A DNA stretch of 64,000 bases from Bacteroidetes bacterium GWF2_41_31 (GCA_001769215.1 MEOL01000043.1:22310-86309); one strand, 5' to 3'; positions 8,698 through 18,033 are shown, counted from the stretch's first letter. Translations and numbers: made by a program. Notes: generated from the letters alone by a model not told the origin.

Positions 8698-8855
8698 TTA
8701 TATTTTAAGGGTTGGGATTTCCAATCCCTTCAAAGGGGTTTGTGGTATTTCTTTAATCAGTTCATTAACTTTTTTTAATAGCCTTTTGACCTCTCTTTGC
8801 CGCGACAAATAATCTTCTCAGGCATTTTGGTTTCAAACTCTGGAATGTAACTCTT
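8698..8855 (-). pseudogene. Relic of the 5' end of a second phenylacetate-CoA-ligase-like gene
   Basis: Reading down from 8855, the frame gives KSYIPEFETKMPEKII, which aligns with SYVPEIESTSPEEIRK at the start of the intact ligase (6192-7493). The former start codon has become AAG. After one frameshift the other frame gives REVKRLLKKVNELIKEIP before a stop, matching the amphipathic helix expected next. The upstream flank carries the same 44-nt repeat as the intact gene. This supports an old tandem duplication now decayed to the first ~50 codons. Confidence 0.5.
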
Positions 8856-8895
8856 GTAAATTAAAATACGATAAGTTGTTGTCGAATTTTAAATA

Positions 8896-8939
8896 TTTCG
8901 CTACGCGAAAATATTCATTTTTTCTTTCTTTCAAAGGGA
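8896..8939. repeat. 44-nt direct repeat, copy 2
   Basis: Matches 7535-7578 with a single substitution and lies upstream of the ligase relic. The rest of the gap between the lipoprotein gene and the HutD-family gene (8527-9006) holds only the relic and this repeat. Confidence 0.85.
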
Positions 8940-9006
8940 AGGATGTAGCCGGGTCGCTAAATTATATCGCTCACTCACACCCCGATTAGTTACCAAATGT
9001 TTGGCT

Positions 9007-9588
9007 TTATCGTTTGATTTTTGAAAAAACCAATTCGCTTTTTTTTACTCCTTTAATTTGAAGTGAGCATGAGACCTCATTGCTTATAACCAGTAAAATA
9101 CCTGAGTTTAAGGTGAAAAAATCATGATCCAGATGAATATTGATCTGTCCGGAATATAGGTATATAAACACCCAATTCCAGCCAGATTCGACCTGATAGT
9201 CAAGGCGTTGGTTTTCTTCAATTACAACCGCAGTAAGATCAACTTTTATCTTTTCAGTGGTCATCAAATTAAAGTCGGTGCATCTGCCGACGGAGGTGGT
9301 TTTCCAATCACCCTCAAATGTATCCACATCGAATTTACGCAGGTTCTTCGCATAATGATTTTGGTGATCGATCCTGATTTCGCCGTCCAGAATCATTATT
9401 TTTCGTGTGACTCCCGGCAATGAGGTAAATGTAGATTTTTCAATTTCAACCAATGCTGTGCTGAGCCTGAAAACAAAATTACGCTCCTGGTAACTCGCAT
9501 TGGGAGGGAAAATGAAAAGTTCTGTTGTGGTGCCTCCCGACCAGTCGCTAACTTTAAATTGTTGGTTGCTCAGAATTGTTGTTTCCAT
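9007..9588 (-). CDS. HutD/Ves-family cupin protein
   Basis: A 193-residue protein of the HutD/Ves family (double-stranded beta-helix). Seen: the family's opening signature 'WSGGTTTELFIFPPNASYQERNFVFRLSTA' and 'STFTSLPGVTRKIMILDGEI', then a second cupin half with 'YQVESGWNWVFIYLYSGQINIHL'. Family knowledge: HutD is associated with histidine utilisation and Ves with cold-induced expression, but no enzymatic activity is established. There are no hut genes nearby, so the name should be taken only as a family assignment. It is monocistronic and divergent from the LruC lipoprotein gene. Confidence 0.8.
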   Translation of the reverse strand: METTILSNQQFKVSDWSGGTTTELFIFPPNASYQERNFVFRLSTALVEIEKSTFTSLPGVTRKIMILDGEIRIDHQNHYAKNLRKFDVDTFEGDWKTTSVGRCTDFNLMTTEKIKVDLTAVVIEENQRLDYQVESGWNWVFIYLYSGQINIHLDHDFFTLNSGILLVISNEVSCSLQIKGVKKSELVFSKIKR

Positions 9589-9947
9589 TTTATTGAACCA
9601 ATTTTAGCCCGACAATTACCAAATAAGACCACATCATGCAATTTCATTTTTCAATATCACTTTTCGCTTTAGTATTGATCGAAACACCTGAACAAATAAA
9701 GCCAAATTATCCCTGTTTTCCAAAAGAATTCAGCCTTCATTTTCTCGTGATGAAAGGGAGCTATTATACTGAAATAAATGTTGTACTTTTATAAGCCGAA
9801 TCAATATTGGAAATAATTTTCTTTATATGGGAAAAAATGAACACCAGGAAAAAATTAAACATTTGCACGTCATTGTGTTATGATTTATGGAGCGGTAATT
9901 GCTATGCATAAGGCGAAAGTAACTATTAAAACTAAATTCTAATTATC
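9589..9947. other. 359-bp divergent intergenic region
   Basis: AT-rich spacer between divergent genes (HutD family and LruC lipoprotein), expected to hold both promoters. A chance frame from the ATG at 9636 is not convincing. I see no strong palindrome. Confidence 0.5.
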
Positions 9948-12900
9948 ATGAAGCGGAAAATCTATTCAATTGCCATTTTGTTTGCGATAGGACTGTTGTT
10001 TTTTTCCTGTCGTAAGGACAACAAACCGAACCAAAATAATCCAACGAGTTTTCTGGATTTAAAAATTGATGAATCTTTTAAATTTGAGAATTTCTCAAAT
10101 CTGCAAACCTCCATTCAGTTGGCCAGTACCAAGGCAACAGGTGTTGAGATCGTACAGATTTACGATGCCCACCCAAACAATGGTGGAAGGCTGATTTTAA
10201 CAGGTGCTGTTAATCAAAACGGAGTATTTAACCTGCCCATTCGTATTGCTTCCCGGCTTACAGAAGTATATGTAGCTAAGTTATCCTCCAGCGGGTTGAA
10301 TGAATATGTTGCCGTTCCTGTGAGCGGTACTTCAATTCAATTCAATTTTGCATCGAATAAATCGGTGGAAGAATCCTTCACCGTTGGCAATTGTGATAAT
10401 ACACTGTCTAATAACTTTAATAGTGATTTGTCAATCCCGGCAGGTGAAACTTATTGCGTGGCCGAAGGTAATACTGCTACAATTAAAAAACTTACGATTG
10501 GTGCAGGAGGAACACTGAGTGTGAGTGGCACAGCGACCATTACAAAAAATTATCAAAATTCAGGAAGTGACAAAACCATTGTCGTAAACCCGGGGGCAAG
10601 TCTCACGTTGCCAAAATACAATTTAGACTACACAGTTCAAAACTATGGTACGCTCAACTTTACCGGGAGCGGAAGTGGTGAAGAGTCCTGTCAAATTGAG
10701 AGTGAGCTTCATAATTGGGGAGTGGTCTCCTCGACAATTAAAATAATCGTTCATGGTTCGGTGATCAACGATGGAACATTTACTACCTCAAAAGACTTTG
10801 AGATAAACTCATCGGGGTCGATGATCAACAATTGCCAGTTCTATATACAAAATTCTTCAAAATCACCAAATTCAGGTGGTAGCAGGGATTTCAAACAATC
10901 CGGTGCTTTTACCAACAATGGTTATATGATTGTTAGTGGAGAGGCTGATTTTACCGGGTCCGGCAATAAAAAAACAACACTCGGGCTTGGCAGTCTGATT
11001 GAAACCGATGAGTTTAAAATTGAAGGTGATATTGAAGGACCTGGCACTCAGGGATCTCAAATAACCGCTGACGATGACAGCCAAACTTCCGGTGGTTCCA
11101 GCATCACCGGATATGTGGATTTGTGGGTTAAAGGTAACCATAACATTAGCCCTAACCAGGGAAGCAAAGGACCTCATGTTACCTACCACGCCTATACCCT
11201 TACCGCACCAAGCTGCGATGCAAATGTGGCTCCAACCATCACCAGCTCGTTACAAATTGGTGGTATTGTAGGACAAGCAATTACACCTTATGTGATCACC
11301 GCTACCGGAACTGAGCCCATCACGTTTGACGCTACAAATCTTCCATCCGGGTTATCGTATAATGCTGCAACACACACTATCAGCGGTACTCCTCCAGCTG
11401 CCGGTACATTTAATATCAACCTGACAGCTACCAATTTTATGGGAGACGATACCGAGACCTTGGTACTGGTTGTTACTCAGCCCACCGCCGCTCCTGTTAT
11501 TACCAGCGTACTATCGGCCTCAGCCACTGTGGATGAATCATTCAACTATACTTTAACGGCGAGTGGAACCGGCCCAATCACCTATAATGTATCCAATTTG
11601 CCTGATGGGTTATCATTCGATCCCGATACACAGCAAATTACGGGAACCCCAACTGACGCCGGCACCTATAACATCGATCTTTTTGCAACCAATGAAGGGG
11701 GTTCAACTCACGAAATTTTGGTGTTGACAGTAGGAACACCACCTACCATTACCAGCGCCTTAACAGCATCCGGTACAGCAGGTGTCCAGTTTATTACTTA
11801 TACTGTTACTGCAACGGGATCGCCCACCATTAACTATACAGCAACCAATTTACCCGATGGCTTATCATTTGACGCAAATAGCCAAACAATTAATGGCACA
11901 CCGCTATTTCCGGGTGTTACCAACGTTTTGTTAACAGCTATCAATGGATATGGTACTGATATAGAAACCCTTATTATCACCATTAATGAAGGTGCACAGC
12001 CTCCTGTAATCACCAGCTCGTTGACAGCAAATGGAATGCAGGATTTCCCATTTAGTTATACCATCACAGCCACAGGTTCGCAACCGATGACCTTTGATGC
12101 AACCAGTCTTCCAGCCGGATTAACTATTAGTGGAGATGTCATAAGTGGTATTCCAACTGAAGCAGGAACATTCAATATTCCCATGACGGCTACCAACAGT
12201 GCCGGAACGGATACCAAAACACTTGAATTGGTAATTGGCACCGGAGGTGGAACTGATACCGACGGCGATGGTGTGCCTGACAATTTGGATCAATATCCTA
12301 CCGATCCAACACGTGCTTTCAATTCGTATTATCCCAATGAGATTGATTATGCCAGCGTTGCTTTTGAAGATCTGTGGCCCGGTTATGGTGATTACGACTT
12401 CAACGATTTCGTGGTTAACTTGAACTTTAAGATGGTTACCAATGCCCAGAATGCTACAGTAGATGTGATTCTCAAATACCAGATCATGGCCGATGGTGCA
12501 TCCCTTGACAACGGTTTTGGCCTTGTGTTCGATGCTCCTCCGGCTTCAGTAGAAAGCGTTACCGGGTTTATTAAGTTGGGCAATGCAGTGACGATGGATC
12601 CAAGTGGATATGAAGCAGGGCATATTAATGAAACGGTCATCGTTCCTTTGGACGCCATCAATCAAGTGATGGAAGGTGGCATGGCTAACACGATTCCGGG
12701 TGGAAAATATATTCAGACCACCATCAACACCGTGACCACCCATTTTGGAACTCCTCAAGCCTCCATCGGGACACCTCCTTTTAATCCCTTCATATTTGTT
12801 GATCAGGTACGTAGTCACGAAGTTCATTTAAAAGGCCTTCCACCCACCGAGTTCATGGATACTGACCTTTTCGGCACATGGAGTGATGGCTCGGTTCCTG

Positions 12901-13109
12901 CAAGCGGACTTTATTTCCAATCAACGAATGGATTGCCATGGGGAATTGAAACACCCATCAACTTCAAATATCCCATCGAATTGGCTGATATTCTGACCGC
13001 ACATTTGAAGTTTGCAGCCTGGGCACAGTCTTCGGGTGTTGACTTCCCGGACTGGTACATGGACGAACCCGGTTACCGCGATGATACCAAGATTTATGTA
13101 ATACCGTAA
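9948..13109 (+). CDS. LruC-domain lipoprotein with four putative Ig-like repeats
   Basis: A 1053-residue lipoprotein: lipobox FFSC with Cys21 followed by charged RKDN. Order: a beta-rich N-terminal part; a Gly/Ser/Thr/Asn-rich region (about 140-400) resembling a right-handed beta-helix; four He_PIG-type Ig-like repeats (about 428-765), each with the signature 'F-[DN]-x-[ST]-x-LPxGL...I-x-GTPxxAGTxN'; a Ca-binding DTDGDGVPDN motif (about 769), as in thrombospondin type-3 repeats; then the C-terminal LruC/DUF4842 domain starting NEIDYASVAFEDLWPGYGDY. LruC proteins are found on Bacteroidota and Leptospira outer surfaces. The likely role is surface adhesion or matrix binding. A strong terminator follows 42 nt downstream. 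Confidence 0.85.
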   Translation: MKRKIYSIAILFAIGLLFFSCRKDNKPNQNNPTSFLDLKIDESFKFENFSNLQTSIQLASTKATGVEIVQIYDAHPNNGGRLILTGAVNQNGVFNLPIRIASRLTEVYVAKLSSSGLNEYVAVPVSGTSIQFNFASNKSVEESFTVGNCDNTLSNNFNSDLSIPAGETYCVAEGNTATIKKLTIGAGGTLSVSGTATITKNYQNSGSDKTIVVNPGASLTLPKYNLDYTVQNYGTLNFTGSGSGEESCQIESELHNWGVVSSTIKIIVHGSVINDGTFTTSKDFEINSSGSMINNCQFYIQNSSKSPNSGGSRDFKQSGAFTNNGYMIVSGEADFTGSGNKKTTLGLGSLIETDEFKIEGDIEGPGTQGSQITADDDSQTSGGSSITGYVDLWVKGNHNISPNQGSKGPHVTYHAYTLTAPSCDANVAPTITSSLQIGGIVGQAITPYVITATGTEPITFDATNLPSGLSYNAATHTISGTPPAAGTFNINLTATNFMGDDTETLVLVVTQPTAAPVITSVLSASATVDESFNYTLTASGTGPITYNVSNLPDGLSFDPDTQQITGTPTDAGTYNIDLFATNEGGSTHEILVLTVGTPPTITSALTASGTAGVQFITYTVTATGSPTINYTATNLPDGLSFDANSQTINGTPLFPGVTNVLLTAINGYGTDIETLIITINEGAQPPVITSSLTANGMQDFPFSYTITATGSQPMTFDATSLPAGLTISGDVISGIPTEAGTFNIPMTATNSAGTDTKTLELVIGTGGGTDTDGDGVPDNLDQYPTDPTRAFNSYYPNEIDYASVAFEDLWPGYGDYDFNDFVVNLNFKMVTNAQNATVDVILKYQIMADGASLDNGFGLVFDAPPASVESVTGFIKLGNAVTMDPSGYEAGHINETVIVPLDAINQVMEGGMANTIPGGKYIQTTINTVTTHFGTPQASIGTPPFNPFIFVDQVRSHEVHLKGLPPTEFMDTDLFGTWSDGSVPASGLYFQSTNGLPWGIETPINFKYPIELADILTAHLKFAAWAQSSGVDFPDWYMDEPGYRDDTKIYVIP

Positions 13110-13150
13110 TAAGAGCATAGTACTTTCATTTTGAATTTAGTTAATAAGAT

Positions 13151-13180
13151 AACCCCGCGAATCATTGATTCGCGGGGTTT
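13151..13180 (+). terminator. Rho-independent terminator after the LruC gene
   Basis: AACCCCGCGAATC pairs with GATTCGCGGGGTT in a 13-bp perfect stem around a 3-nt ATT loop, followed by TTTCTTATT. Because AA precedes the stem, it could also act weakly on the convergent gene at 13296-14999. Confidence 0.9.
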
Positions 13181-13295
13181 CTTATTCAGCACAACGCACA
13201 TCTGTGCCTGGTTAAATATGTTCAAATTGAAAGGCTTATTATGACTAAAACAGTCGATGCCGGTTTTTAACCTTACGATAAACAAAAGGATTGAA

Positions 13296-14999
13296 TCATT
13301 TTGCGTTTTCTCCCAACAGCTCTTCCAACCTTGCCTTAACCAATTCTGCCGTGGCTACATTTTCCATCTCTTTGGTAAGGGAGGTTTGGTAGTATTGTAT
13401 AGATAATGAGGTGTCGCCGATTTCATAAAAGTAGTTTGCGGCAAGTACGTATCCCTGGTAGTATTCGGGGTTTAATGAAATAAAATTTCTGAGTTCACTT
13501 TCCGGTACAATGGCTTTACTTTTAATAAACAACTTTACTTTTTCGCGTTCTTCCTTATACTGAAGATAGTCGAGGTAAGTATTGGAGATTAAAAACGTAT
13601 CTGCTTCGATGGTCAGGCCGGGATCGAAAAGCGGTATTTGTCCTTGATAAGCCAAAGCCTTATCTAAAACATCATCCAAATGATAACCCAGGTATTCGCC
13701 AAGTTGGTAAGGTTGTGTGCTAACCCATGCTTGTTGTTTTTCAGGTTGAAAAATGACACTGTGATGTGAAATCATCTGATCCATGGTTTTTTCGTTGCCA
13801 ATACCGATATTTTTCCCATCCAGTCCCAGGTAGTCACGTAAAATAGAGGCTGCCACGGGAGCATCAATAAAATCCGACTGCGACATCAACTGTTCACAAC
13901 GCAATTGCCGATAAATAGAAGCCGACTCATTTTTATAGGCTTCGTTTTTTTTGTCCCCCTGAAAGGCCTGGCTTTGAAAATGATTGGCGCATACGAGTTC
14001 ATTACCCTTGGTTTCGAACACGCCCAAATTGTTTGACGATTTTTCGATGATTACAGCTTTGTGGTCTTCAGCAGAGCCAATCAACAGCGATTCTGCGACA
14101 AAAGTTTCGCGCTTTTTGGCAATGGCCAGTGCTTCACTTATATTGCCGGCATGTTGAAGTATCTCGCGTGCCAAAATGGAGATAGGTGTTTTGGCACTGG
14201 TCGGGATATCCGATTTGGCCGCGTTGATGGTGACAGTCAGTCCTCTGGCGTTCATGCCCGAAACCACACCGATCATACTGGCCCAGCTCACATACATGAA
14301 ATCGATTCCGGTGTCGGGATGGACAAAAACCACAATCTTGTTTTCGGAAAAAGCCGGATTGATATAAAAATCGAAATTCCGGCCAATGATCAAACTACTG
14401 TCAGTACTATTAAAATTGGCTCCAAACGAAGTGCATCCTACCAGCATCAGGCTTTGCAATGCATGACCAATGTCGTGAGCAGCATGGTAATTCAACATGC
14501 GGTCGTACTTTTTTCCAATGTATTCATATCCATCAGCAGCCGAAAACGAAACTCCGTAAATTTCTTCTTTGTACTCTTGCGGTACATATTCATCAATGTC
14601 GCGGTTAAACCAGCCGGTGAAATATTTTAGAAATTTCAGGTACGACGGAGAAGGAATCAGGGTGTTGATTTGATCGACAAAAGCTTCTTCCTGCTTGGCA
14701 ATGAGTTCTTTAGTCAGCTTTCCATTGGCCACACCCAACTCGAACGGACTACCTTCGAGGTACATCTCCCACAATCCGTATTCGTTCTTCTTAAGCCAGT
14801 TGTTGCCTATTTTGTAAAAATCTTGGGATGGATTTTCGCGTTCCATATTCAAAGCCGACTGGTCGGCAATAACCGGAGGGCTTAGTCGTGTGCTGTAATA
14901 ATAATATATTGAAAATAATACAATTACAAGTATAGTTCCAAGGATTGTATTGCGCAACCGTCTCCAAAAACGGTTCTTTCTTAGATGTTTAGCTGTCAT
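13296..14999 (-). CDS. C45-type autoproteolytic acyltransferase/hydrolase, membrane-anchored
   Basis: A 567-residue protein with a basic N-terminus and one membrane segment (about residues 19-36), then an Ntn-hydrolase domain of the acyl-CoA:6-aminopenicillanate acyltransferase (peptidase C45) type. The probable nucleophile is Cys189 in LVGCTSFGAN; 'SLIIGRNFDFY' and 'VSGMNARGLTVTINA' are typical downstream motifs. The C-terminal ~100 residues are helical and TPR-like. The start overlaps the upstream oxidoreductase gene by 11 nt. C45 proteins paired with a CrtI-like oxidoreductase recur in flexirubin loci, where an acyl-transfer or ester-forming role is suspected but, to my knowledge, not fixed. 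The pair is cut off from darAB by about 6 kb of other genes. Confidence 0.78.
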   Translation of the reverse strand: MTAKHLRKNRFWRRLRNTILGTILVIVLFSIYYYYSTRLSPPVIADQSALNMERENPSQDFYKIGNNWLKKNEYGLWEMYLEGSPFELGVANGKLTKELIAKQEEAFVDQINTLIPSPSYLKFLKYFTGWFNRDIDEYVPQEYKEEIYGVSFSAADGYEYIGKKYDRMLNYHAAHDIGHALQSLMLVGCTSFGANFNSTDSSLIIGRNFDFYINPAFSENKIVVFVHPDTGIDFMYVSWASMIGVVSGMNARGLTVTINAAKSDIPTSAKTPISILAREILQHAGNISEALAIAKKRETFVAESLLIGSAEDHKAVIIEKSSNNLGVFETKGNELVCANHFQSQAFQGDKKNEAYKNESASIYRQLRCEQLMSQSDFIDAPVAASILRDYLGLDGKNIGIGNEKTMDQMISHHSVIFQPEKQQAWVSTQPYQLGEYLGYHLDDVLDKALAYQGQIPLFDPGLTIEADTFLISNTYLDYLQYKEEREKVKLFIKSKAIVPESELRNFISLNPEYYQGYVLAANYFYEIGDTSLSIQYYQTSLTKEMENVATAELVKARLEELLGENAK

Positions 15000-16497
15000 T
15001 GATTTCGTTGAGAAGTTCCGGCAAATCTACAAATTCTGCGCAGGTTAACAAAGCGCTAATGCTTACGCCCATCACACCATGCAGGTTTAGATTTTGACCG
15101 GTAAAATACAGGTTTGGGATTTTGGTGCGTACACCAACGTACGAAGCCAGGGGAAACTTATAATCACGCAAGGTACCGTACATAGAACCGGTGGGCGAAC
15201 CAACATAGTCGCGGAAGGTAAGGGGAGTGGCGGTGGTATAATCGGTTATCAGGTTCTCCAACTCGGGGAATTGCAGTAGCACCAATGCCAGTAGTTTCTC
15301 TGCCTTTTCTTTTTTAAATTGTTTGTAACCATTCCCTCTGGCATTAGAAGGGAGGTCTTTCCAACTGGATACTTCCTCAAAATTCATATGCGTTACGATG
15401 GAAAGATGATCTACCCATAGCGGATTAGGATCGTCGGAAGGAAAATGCATAAAAAAATGCTCAGGCCACAAGTTTTCATTGTAGGAAGAAGCATACCAAA
15501 CATCGGGTTGAAGGTAGAAATTATAATTTGAGTTTTGATAGCGAAACTTACCGGGTTCTATCTTTAGATAGAGGGCAAAGCAAGACAGTGTGTCTGTTTT
15601 TTGTTCCAGGCGATTTCGGTATGATTTCTTTATTTTTCCCGGTTCAATCAGGTTCATAGTACTGGCAGGATGGAAGTTTGAAATAAACTTCCCGGCTTTA
15701 AAAACGTCACCATCAGCGCAAAGCACGCCCGATAAATGATCCCCATCAAATATGAAGTTAGTAACTTTTTGACTCGTAAGCACATGGCCCCCTGCTTTTT
15801 CAATCTCCTGAAAAAGCCTTTGTGGAATCTGATTCGATGAACCCACCACCCGGTAACTACTGCTGATGAAATAGTGATTTATTAAGGCGTGAACATACCA
15901 GGGAGTACGGTTTTTGTCACCGGCATACACAAAATTCAGGGCACTAAAAACCTGCCGAAGTTCAGGGTTTTGTGTGAGCGAGCAGATAAAATCCCACGCG
16001 TTAATCGCTTGCGATGGTTTTTCCATATAAACGGTATGTGGAATTTCCAGGTTAAAGATTTCCTGCTCGTTTACAGTCCTTTGTACCGCAGTGATATAGT
16101 CTTGAATGGCAATAGTTTCGTCCGGGAAAAGGGTGTTGAGATAATTCCCAAAGGCCGCCCAGCCCATGGGGAACTCGTATTTCCTGCCTCCAATGTTAAA
16201 CACATCAAATCCAAGCTCATCCATGCGTTTATAACCAATGCCATCAAACAAATTAAAATAGTGAAAAATCCGGTTTAGTACCTGACCATCGTCCAGGCTG
16301 CCGACATAATGTAAGCCGGTGCTGAAAGCCACTCCTTTGTAATCGAAAGATTGAAGAGTACCTCCAATGTGTTCATTTTTCTCCAACACCAACACACGGT
16401 ATCCTTTCCTCCCCAGAATTACTGCGCATTGCAGGCCTGCCAGGCCTGAGCCTAGTATGATGACATCGTATGAAACTTCCGACCCTTGACCAGTCAT
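14989..16497 (-). CDS. CrtI/phytoene-desaturase-like FAD oxidoreductase
   Basis: A 502-residue flavoprotein. The Rossmann FAD-binding motif 'VIILGSGLAGLQCAVILGR' with the acidic strand end 'VLVLEKNEHIGG' lies within the first 50 residues, and the C-terminal FAD motif 'YFTGQNLNLHGVMGVSISALLTCAEF' closes the fold, as in phytoene desaturases and retinol saturases. It probably acts on a polyene or other isoprenoid/acyl chain. The gene overlaps the C45 gene by 11 nt, and both fit the flexirubin-type pigment context. The ATG at 16497 is chosen because the longer frame starts at TTG and adds 22 atypical residues. Confidence 0.8.
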   Translation of the reverse strand: MTGQGSEVSYDVIILGSGLAGLQCAVILGRKGYRVLVLEKNEHIGGTLQSFDYKGVAFSTGLHYVGSLDDGQVLNRIFHYFNLFDGIGYKRMDELGFDVFNIGGRKYEFPMGWAAFGNYLNTLFPDETIAIQDYITAVQRTVNEQEIFNLEIPHTVYMEKPSQAINAWDFICSLTQNPELRQVFSALNFVYAGDKNRTPWYVHALINHYFISSSYRVVGSSNQIPQRLFQEIEKAGGHVLTSQKVTNFIFDGDHLSGVLCADGDVFKAGKFISNFHPASTMNLIEPGKIKKSYRNRLEQKTDTLSCFALYLKIEPGKFRYQNSNYNFYLQPDVWYASSYNENLWPEHFFMHFPSDDPNPLWVDHLSIVTHMNFEEVSSWKDLPSNARGNGYKQFKKEKAEKLLALVLLQFPELENLITDYTTATPLTFRDYVGSPTGSMYGTLRDYKFPLASYVGVRTKIPNLYFTGQNLNLHGVMGVSISALLTCAEFVDLPELLNEINDS

Positions 16498-16684
16498 AAA
16501 TCTGAGGATATAATGATGTTGATAAAGCCAATTTTTAAATGGCAAATATAATGACTGTTGCAATTGATAATCATTTACCCGGACTTCTTTGTAAATGATG
16601 TGGAATACTTAAGCAATCTATTGTAGACACCTGGTTTCACAGAGGTAAGGATATATGCTTTTAAAATTTAAATAATTAGCCCCC

Positions 16685-16809
16685 TCCGAAAAGTATGTGA
16701 TTATTGATTTTCAACTCATTTACCCCAGACCCCTAAAGGGGAATTCGTTGAAAATCAACAAACTATTAAAGTTTCCTGTACTCACTGTTGAGGTTTTTGA
16801 CTTTTCGGA
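16685..16809. repeat. Nested inverted repeats, ~125 nt
   Basis: Three concentric inverted repeats: outer TCCGAAAAGT (16685-16694) with ACTTTTCGGA (16800-16809); middle TTGATTTTCAAC (16704-16715) with GTTGAAAATCAA (16747-16758); inner CCCC-TAAA-GGGG (16730-16741). It could fold into a long branched hairpin or be a small non-autonomous element. It lies between the 3' end of a lipoprotein gene and the 5' end of the oxidoreductase gene. Confidence 0.75.
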
Positions 16810-16850
16810 ATGGACTCAATAATGGGAGTTTCCATTTATAACCTGTACTA

Positions 16851-17648
16851 TCAACGGGTAGTGGGTGCTTCATCCACTTTTTCCATTTCATAAGTAACGA
16901 TAATATCGTTCTCCCGTAACCCTGACCAGGTCATGGTGTTGCCAACGATATTAAAATTCCAGCATTCATAAGCCAGTCCGGTACCGCCACTAATCAGGTC
17001 GTTGGAGTAGTTGCTTGCAAATAAATTTCCGTACAGAAAATACCGGCCCTCGTTGTCTGATTTTTTTATCCAGTTGTTGTTTTCATCCAGATAATAATAG
17101 TTGTAGCTTCCATCGCCAAAATATTCCCAATAGTGGAATTTGGTGTCAGTAGTGTTATCAGAGGTGCATTTACCATACCAAACGCCGGTAAAATCTGCGC
17201 TAAAGTCAGCCACTATTCTTTTGCAGGTAAAAATATTAGAAATCGGAATGGTAATGCCATCAACTGAAAATGCCTGAATCGAATACTTTAAAGTGGACTG
17301 ATCCAATGTGAGTATTCTAAATTCCATGTGATAGGCCTTGTTTGAAATATCCACTCCATCAATAACAATAAGGTCGCCCACGACATTATAGGTGTAATGA
17401 TCATTTTCCTGCCATGCTTTGTTGGTTTCATCCAATTGAAATCCAATGGAGTAGTTTTCGGTATGATCCGATTTGAACTCCATGCTGTATGAAGCATCGG
17501 TAAGGATGGCTTCATTATTTACGTGCGTATTTACCCACATTCCGAGGAGCAGTTCTGAATAATTGGGTTTGTCATCTTTTTTACAACCGGAAATAAGAAC
17601 CGTCAATATGGCTAGGGAGGTTAATACCATTAACATTTTTGTTTTCAT
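16851..17648 (-). CDS. Lipocalin-like two-domain lipoprotein
   Basis: A 265-residue lipoprotein with lipobox LISGC (Cys22) and the common KKDDKPN linker. Two consecutive lipocalin-like beta-barrel halves are suggested by similar openings, 'LLLGMWVNTHVNNE' (about residue 33) and 'DFTGVWYGKCTSDN' (about 151), each followed by antiparallel strands (YSMEFKSDHTENYSIGFQ; YWEYFGDGSYNYYYLDENNNW). Such lipoproteins are abundant in Bacteroidota and usually uncharacterised. It is monocistronic, divergent from the comM-like gene. Confidence 0.68.
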   Translation of the reverse strand: MKTKMLMVLTSLAILTVLISGCKKDDKPNYSELLLGMWVNTHVNNEAILTDASYSMEFKSDHTENYSIGFQLDETNKAWQENDHYTYNVVGDLIVIDGVDISNKAYHMEFRILTLDQSTLKYSIQAFSVDGITIPISNIFTCKRIVADFSADFTGVWYGKCTSDNTTDTKFHYWEYFGDGSYNYYYLDENNNWIKKSDNEGRYFLYGNLFASNYSNDLISGGTGLAYECWNFNIVGNTMTWSGLRENDIIVTYEMEKVDEAPTTR

Positions 17649-18033
17649 CTGAAATAAATTAGGTTTTTCTAATATCTATACTATTCTTTAAAAACCAGAC
17701 TCTCACAAGAATAGTAAAACCCAAATATATCACATTTTGCTTTATCTCGAACAGCCGGACCTATACTATTTTGAACCATTTGGCATGTGCACGTTGGAGA
17801 AGTATTCAGTTTTCTGTAAGTCTGGTTTCACAAAGGTGTTTAATCCACATTTCCATTGTTATTTGAAGTGCCTTTTTGACAATTTGACCATATTTTTTAA
17901 CGGTTTACGTCGAAAACCTGAAAGCATAACAAAATAAACTTTCAATAGAACTCAAACATTCTTATTAATCGTACCTGGCTTCTCCTTAATATTTATTTAC
18001 ATTTGTGCTACATAACCCTTTACTAAACACCGG
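17649..18033. other. 385-bp divergent intergenic region
   Basis: Separates the lipoprotein gene (minus) and the comM-like gene (plus). Apart from the -7-like element listed at its right edge I see no conserved structure. A 66-codon frame at 17737-17937 has no coding character. Confidence 0.5.
17998..18005 (+). promoter_or_regulatory. Bacteroidota -7 element (TAnnTTTG) for the comM-like gene
   Basis: TACATTTG matches the Bacteroidota primary-sigma -7 consensus and lies 28 nt upstream of the ATG. A matching -33 TTTG is not obvious. Confidence 0.45.

Noticed and set aside
9636..9794. Possible 52-codon ORF between the HutD-family and LruC genes
   Set aside because: No motif, no supporting context, and it lies in an expected promoter region; chance is more likely.
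17737..17937. 66-codon frame upstream of the comM-like gene
   Set aside because: Composition and position in a divergent promoter region argue against coding.
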